34,325 nt of DNA from the NCBI GenBank assembly GCA_902762805.1, contig CACWPQ010000006.1, forward strand, positions 128,695 through 163,019, read 5' to 3'. The position numbers and the translations under genes were made by a program. Source of the stretch: an uncultured Bacteroidota bacterium. GTDB lineage: Bacteria; Bacteroidota; Bacteroidia; Bacteroidales; P3. The notes beneath the pieces are model-generated. The model made no database searches and was not told the DNA's origin. It was given only the letters and a program-made list of their open reading frames with translations. Positions 30,858 through 34,325 of this stretch are shown here, piece by piece (position 1 is the stretch's first letter; every line of letters begins with the position of its first letter).

Positions 30858-31076
30858 CTAGAAGAGGTAGCCCTCATCGGTGCGGGGCTCGCCGGTGGAG
30901 GTGCCGTCGGCGGGGGCGCCAAGGAAGAACTCGGCAAGGATGTTGCGTTGGGCATCGCCGCCCGAGAGGGCAAATCCGCGCTCGGCGGCGAAGGTGACCA
31001 CAGTCAGGCATGGGGGCGCATAGGAGCGCGGCTCACCGAGGGCGCGCGCAGGTCTTGCGGTGTGGATTTTGCTCAT
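30858..31076 (-). CDS. 72-residue small protein upstream of fimbrillin-like gene
   Basis: The start at ATG 31076 (MSKIHTARPARALGEPRSYA) lies 44 bases after an exact promoter element, and the stop is 26 bases before the lipoprotein gene. There is no signal peptide or membrane helix. The core reads YAPPCLTVVTFAAERGFALSG, a pattern (Tyr-x-x-Pro, hydrophobic strand, Glu-Arg-Gly-Phe-Ala-x-Ser-Gly) I recall in short Bacteroidales proteins placed before surface-lipoprotein genes. The C-terminus is rich in Gly, Thr and Asp. The function is unknown. The longer open frame through 31694 on this strand is a shadow of the barrel gene. Its start inside a longer frame makes the exact start less sure. Confidence 0.65.
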   Translation of the reverse strand: MSKIHTARPARALGEPRSYAPPCLTVVTFAAERGFALSGGDAQRNILAEFFLGAPADGTSTGEPRTDEGYLF

Positions 31077-31119
31077 TTTGAGTGTGTTGTATGTGTTTGT
31101 ACTTGTAGGATTACAGGTG

Positions 31120-31149
31120 CAAAGATACAAAAAAATCCGAATGCGCAAA
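31120..31149 (-). promoter_or_regulatory. Promoter of the 72-residue gene and fimbrillin-like gene
   Basis: On the minus strand TTTG (31149-31146), an 18-base spacer and TATCTTTG (31127-31120). It fits the Bacteroidota consensus and lies 44 bases before the small gene. Confidence 0.7.
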
Positions 31150-31192
31150 AAAAATGTCGCGGTGTGCGAAAAAAAAGTTCGCGCGGTCGGCG

Positions 31193-31756
31193 CTACAGGC
31201 CGACGAAGGCGTCGAGGTTGATGTTGATGCCGCCGTAGATGGCGCGGGCGGAGTAGACGAACTGCAGGTCGGTGTACTTCACGGGGCGGATGTTGATGCC
31301 GAGGCCGTAGTTGAAGTAGTGGTTGCGCGCGATGACGGTGTAGTCGTGGTAGACGGTGCTGCTGTTTTCGTCGGTGTCGATGTTGACGGTCGAGGCGTCG
31401 GTGTCGCCGTAGTTGGTCTGGCAGTAGCCGAGGACGGGGATCAGCCGCAGCCACGGCAGGATGGGGATTTGGTAGCCGAGGTTGATGACGTAGGACGACG
31501 AGTCGCGGTAGATTTTGGGCGAGACGTGGTTGTCGTACTTGTGCTCGGGCGTTACGCGGAGGAAGTCGACCTGGAAGCCATAGACCTGGATGCTGGCGCC
31601 GAGGCCGAACCTGGCGTAGTCGGTGCCGGAGGCCGACTGGCCGCCCTGGAAGCCGATGCTGAAGCGGCGCTGGTTGGTGGAGAAGTCGAGCCACTGGGCG
31701 TGGGCGCCGAGGGTGCCGAGGGCGAGCAGGGCGGCGAGGAGGAGGGTGCGTTTCAT
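31193..31756 (-). CDS. Small outer-membrane beta-barrel protein
   Basis: A 187-residue protein. The start at 31756 gives a signal peptide (MKRTLLLAALLALGTLGAHA) and overlaps the phosphoesterase stop by 4 bases (ATGA). The mature part alternates as beta-strands: RRFSIGFQGGQSASG, ASIQVYGFQVDFLRV, SSYVINLGYQIPILPWL, NYGLGINIRPVKYTDLQFVYS. It fits the eight- to ten-strand outer-membrane barrel family. The C-terminus NINLDAFVGL lacks the usual terminal Phe. The function is unknown. It is the last gene of the DUF389-phosphoesterase operon. Confidence 0.75.
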   Translation of the reverse strand: MKRTLLLAALLALGTLGAHAQWLDFSTNQRRFSIGFQGGQSASGTDYARFGLGASIQVYGFQVDFLRVTPEHKYDNHVSPKIYRDSSSYVINLGYQIPILPWLRLIPVLGYCQTNYGDTDASTVNIDTDENSSTVYHDYTVIARNHYFNYGLGINIRPVKYTDLQFVYSARAIYGGININLDAFVGL

Positions 31757-32853
31757 TGCTGGGGATTTAGGGTGATTACAAGGTATTCGGACTGTGTGCC
31801 GATGCGGTATTTGGGGCCCCAGATGCCGAGGCCGGAGGTGACGCAGACGGTGGTGGGGCCTTTGCGCAGGGTGCCCCACGAGCATTCGTAGAGGGCGTCG
31901 GTGATCCACGAGGCGGGCCATACCTGTCCGCGGTGGGTGTGGCCGCTCAGCTGCAGGCCGATGCCGGCGGCGGCGGCCTCCTCGAGGTGGTAGGGTTGGT
32001 GGTCGAGGAGGATTAGGAATTGGGAATTAGGAATTAGGAATTTGTTTTTCAGGGCGTCGATGGGGAGGCGTCGGGGGTTGGAGCGGTCGTCGCGGCCGAG
32101 GATGGCCAGCGGGCCGAGCGAGGCGGCGCTGTCGCGCAGGAGGGTGATGCCGGCGTCGGCGAAGAAGCGCTCCACGTCGGCGGGGCGGTCGAAGTAGCCG
32201 GCATAGTACTCGTGATTGCCCAGGCAGGCGTAGACCGGGGCCTCGAGGAGTCGCAGTTCGGCGGCCATGCCGTCGTCCAGCAGTGGCCGCAGCGAGCGGT
32301 CGATGATGTCGCCGGCGATGAGCACGGCGTCGGGCTGCTCGGCATTGATGAGGTCCACCCATCGCGCCAGGTCGGGGCGGCGGTTGTGGTAGCCCAGGTG
32401 GAGGTCGCTCACGGCCACCAGCTTCATCGGCCGCTCCACGGGGGCCTCCAGCGTCACGGGGACGGCGCGCTTGCGCTCGTAGTGGATGCGTCCGTAGACG
32501 AGCACCGCGGCCACCACGCCCAGCACCGCCGCGCAGGCCGCCCAGTTGGAGCGCAGCCAGCCGGCCGGCAGCAGGTGGAGGAGCCGCAGCAGGTCGGCCA
32601 CCAGGAAGGCCAGCAGCAGATAGAGCAGCACAATGAGCGAGCGGGTGCCTACATTGTATATGGCCGCCGCCAGCCCCATCGGCAGGCGGTCCATGGCGGG
32701 TGCCAGGGCGACGAAGGCCATGCCGAAGCCCGCCAGCATCAGCGCCACCACCAGCCAGCGCGCCCAGGCGGGCAGCGGCGGCAGCAGCCAGAGGTGCCAG
32801 CCCACATAGGCCAGCAGCAGCACCAAAACCAGAATGACAAGGGCAAAGCGCAT
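31753..32853 (-). CDS. Calcineurin-like metallophosphoesterase, YkuE-type, membrane-anchored
   Basis: A 366-residue protein with four hydrophobic segments in residues 1-120, then a phosphoesterase domain. Metal ligands are visible: D150 and H152 (VSDLHLG), D182 (AGDIID), N213 and H214 (LGNHEYYAG), H285 (LDHQPY) and H305, H307 (SGHTHRGQVWP). The family includes UDP-2,3-diacylglucosamine and other phosphodiesterases, so a membrane-lipid or cell-wall substrate is possible but unproven. Residues about 272-281 (FLIPNSQFLI) are encoded by a heptamer array and end four residues before catalytic H285. It lies 15 bases after the DUF389 gene and overlaps the barrel gene. Confidence 0.9.
   Translation of the reverse strand: MRFALVILVLVLLLAYVGWHLWLLPPLPAWARWLVVALMLAGFGMAFVALAPAMDRLPMGLAAAIYNVGTRSLIVLLYLLLAFLVADLLRLLHLLPAGWLRSNWAACAAVLGVVAAVLVYGRIHYERKRAVPVTLEAPVERPMKLVAVSDLHLGYHNRRPDLARWVDLINAEQPDAVLIAGDIIDRSLRPLLDDGMAAELRLLEAPVYACLGNHEYYAGYFDRPADVERFFADAGITLLRDSAASLGPLAILGRDDRSNPRRLPIDALKNKFLIPNSQFLILLDHQPYHLEEAAAAGIGLQLSGHTHRGQVWPASWITDALYECSWGTLRKGPTTVCVTSGLGIWGPKYRIGTQSEYLVITLNPQQ
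32011..32038. repeat. Heptamer array inside the phosphoesterase gene
   Basis: Units GATTAGG, AATTGGG, AATTAGG twice. The same unit type occurs in the intergenic arrays at 28407-28447. The coding strand gives FLIPNSQFLI. Confidence 0.85.
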
Positions 32854-32868
32854 ATAGGGCAGGAGGGA

Positions 32869-34155
32869 TTATTTGTAGACTACCTCGAGGTTTTCGTCCT
32901 GCGTGCGTGCGCGGAGCCACTGGGCGATGCGGTGGCGGTCGGGCGAGGAGCCCTGCTTGATGTCGACCAGGGCCGTCAGTTGGCCGCCGAGGCGGCCCAC
33001 GGCGATGCGCTCCACCGAGGGGAAGAGCGGCGTGGCCTCGGCGCTGACGCGCACAGAGAGGGTGTCGAGGGCGGTGTAGCCGTCGAGGCGGTGCTGCAGG
33101 TCGGCGATTTGGGCGTTGAGCAGTGCGTTGGTGTGCTCGGCGGTGGAGAGGTGCGACGAGAGGGCGTAAAGGTCGCCCGCGGCGTCGGACTGGATGACCA
33201 GCAGGTGGTAGCCGCCGAGGCCGTAGAAGTGCATCCGCGAGCGCGCCTCGGCAATCTCCTCGTCGGTGATTTCCTTGCCCACGGCCACCACGCGCAGCGT
33301 GTCGCCCACGGTCTGCTGCGAGAGGATCTGCGTGCCGCTGCGGTCGAGCTCGGTGCGCACAAAACTGTGCATATTGCGCTGGAAGACATTTTTCTGCACA
33401 ATCGACACCGTCATGATGGCGGCGGGGATGAGGGTGAGGAAGACGATGGTGTAGATCACGCGGCGGCCGCGGCGGTTGGTATCAGGGTTGATCGACTGCA
33501 CTGGGTGGAACCGCAACAGCTTGGAACCCAGGAAGGTGGCCGTGGCGATGAAGACGGTGTTGATAAAGAAGAGGTAGAAGGCACCGAAGAAGTAGCTCCA
33601 CTGGGCCGTGGCCAGGCCGTAGCCTGCCGTGCAGAGGGGAGGCATGAGGGCCGTGGCGATGGCCACCCCGGGGATGACCTGACCCTTGCTCTTGCAGGTC
33701 AGCGCCAGCACGCCCGCCGCGCCGCCGCAGAAGGCGATGAGCACGTCGTACAGGCTCGGCGACGTGCGTGCCAGCAGCTCGCTCTGCGCCTCGCTCAGGG
33801 GCGAGATGAAGAAATAGACCGTGGCCGTTACCACCGAGATGAGGGTCGCCACGCCGTAGTTCTTCAGCGACTGCTTCAGCAGCTCGAAGTCGCTGATGCC
33901 CACCGCCAGACCCATACCGATAATGGGTCCCATCAGGGGCGACACCAGCATGGCGCCGATGATGACCGCCGTCGAGTTGACATTGAGGCCCAGCGAGGCG
34001 ATAAGGATGGCGAAAATGAGAATCCACAGGTTGGTGCCGCGGAACACAATGCTGCCGCGCACCTGCTCGATTACCTCCTGTTCGTCCTCCTTGTCGTGCA
34101 AGAGATTGAAATAGTGGCTGATATATTTAATCGACTCGCGTAGGTTTATACTCAT
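32869..34155 (-). CDS. DUF389 (TIGR00341) membrane protein
   Basis: A 428-residue inner-membrane protein. The DUF389 domain covers about 40-240, with six hydrophobic segments and hallmark text: STAVIIGAMLVSPLMGPIIG, FCGGAAGVLALTCKSKGQVIPG, VAIATALMPPLCTAGYGLA. The C-terminal 170 residues are soluble, with a final REDENLEVVYK-like end (TQDENLEVVYK), and carry no known motif to my eye. The family is widespread and its function unproven; transport has been proposed. The gene is first in an operon with the phosphoesterase and small barrel protein. The start ATG 34155 is clear, with a promoter element about 110 bases upstream. Confidence 0.88.
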   Translation of the reverse strand: MSINLRESIKYISHYFNLLHDKEDEQEVIEQVRGSIVFRGTNLWILIFAILIASLGLNVNSTAVIIGAMLVSPLMGPIIGMGLAVGISDFELLKQSLKNYGVATLISVVTATVYFFISPLSEAQSELLARTSPSLYDVLIAFCGGAAGVLALTCKSKGQVIPGVAIATALMPPLCTAGYGLATAQWSYFFGAFYLFFINTVFIATATFLGSKLLRFHPVQSINPDTNRRGRRVIYTIVFLTLIPAAIMTVSIVQKNVFQRNMHSFVRTELDRSGTQILSQQTVGDTLRVVAVGKEITDEEIAEARSRMHFYGLGGYHLLVIQSDAAGDLYALSSHLSTAEHTNALLNAQIADLQHRLDGYTALDTLSVRVSAEATPLFPSVERIAVGRLGGQLTALVDIKQGSSPDRHRIAQWLRARTQDENLEVVYK

Positions 34156-34262
34156 AGGCTACTCCTTTTTACCCCTCCCTAACGCACTTTCGCCTTTTTT
34201 ATTGTGTCCCCCACAAAAGGAGCGCCGCCGTAGACTCAACTATCAAGTGCAACACTGTTATG

Positions 34263-34270
34263 CAAAGATA
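34263..34270 (-). promoter_or_regulatory. -7 promoter element of the DUF389 operon
   Basis: TATCTTTG on the minus strand, an exact TAnnTTTG match about 108 bases before the DUF389 start. No TTTG at the standard -33 spacing was found. Confidence 0.5.
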
Positions 34271-34325
34271 GTAAGAATTTTTGTTTTGGAGAGGAAAAGT
34301 TCAAAAGTTTTCTTGGACGGAGGTT

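Noticed and set aside
32212..34143. A 643-codon open frame on the + strand opposite DUF389 and the phosphoesterase
   Set aside because: It has the skewed composition (His, Gln, Gly, Val rich) of an antisense shadow of GC-rich genes. The minus-strand genes have clear family motifs.

Overview
The window looks like the chromosome of a GC-rich member of the Bacteroidales (Bacteroidota). The evidence is TAnnTTTG-type promoters, a tmRNA whose tag ends in NYALAA, a secreted protein with a type IX secretion (T9SS) sorting domain, a fimbrillin-like lipoprotein, and Bacteroidota-typical families (DUF6266, DUF1573, the TPR-like gene before secG). I cannot place it below order. Most genes are ordinary housekeeping or cell-envelope genes in short, tightly coupled operons.

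Layout. 2-2654 (+): the 3' part of cysS, a membrane protein and a coupled outer-membrane barrel protein. 2783-6916 (-): a repeat-rich T9SS cargo protein, ApbE and YicC in one operon. 7293-10864 (-): a type III restriction-modification pair (mod, res) whose target-recognition region has clearly lower GC. The pair lies between two 89-bp direct repeats that each carry a terminator. 11477-13154 (-): rlmD-type RNA methyltransferase and rpmH. 13380-15849 (+): TPR-like protein, secG and an SF1 helicase. 15853-17961 (-): gpsA and an acyltransferase (phospholipid precursor synthesis). 18380-21834 (-): a MurU-like nucleotidyltransferase and an AddB/RecB-like nuclease. 21875-22964 (-): tRNA-His, tRNA-Asp and tmRNA. 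23134-28066 (-): DUF1573 lipoprotein-like/periplasmic protein, aminotransferase, membrane protein, GreA/B-like protein, membrane protein. 28597-29448 (+): DUF6266 protein. 29368-31076 (-): 72-residue peptide and fimbrillin-like lipoprotein. 31193-34155 (-): DUF389 membrane protein, YkuE-like phosphoesterase, small outer-membrane barrel.

The least expected signal is a set of degenerate 7-bp tandem arrays. I found nine of them at unrelated sites: in RNA leaders, at gene junctions, and inside four protein genes, where they add a short in-frame peptide. Two unrelated proteins carry almost the same repeat-encoded peptide (QFKTQNP and QFRTQNP). One pair of arrays is inverted and brackets nine units of a 10-bp A-rich repeat, expected to be curved DNA. 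The R-M cassette between direct repeats, with its compositionally foreign recognition domain, is the second notable structure.
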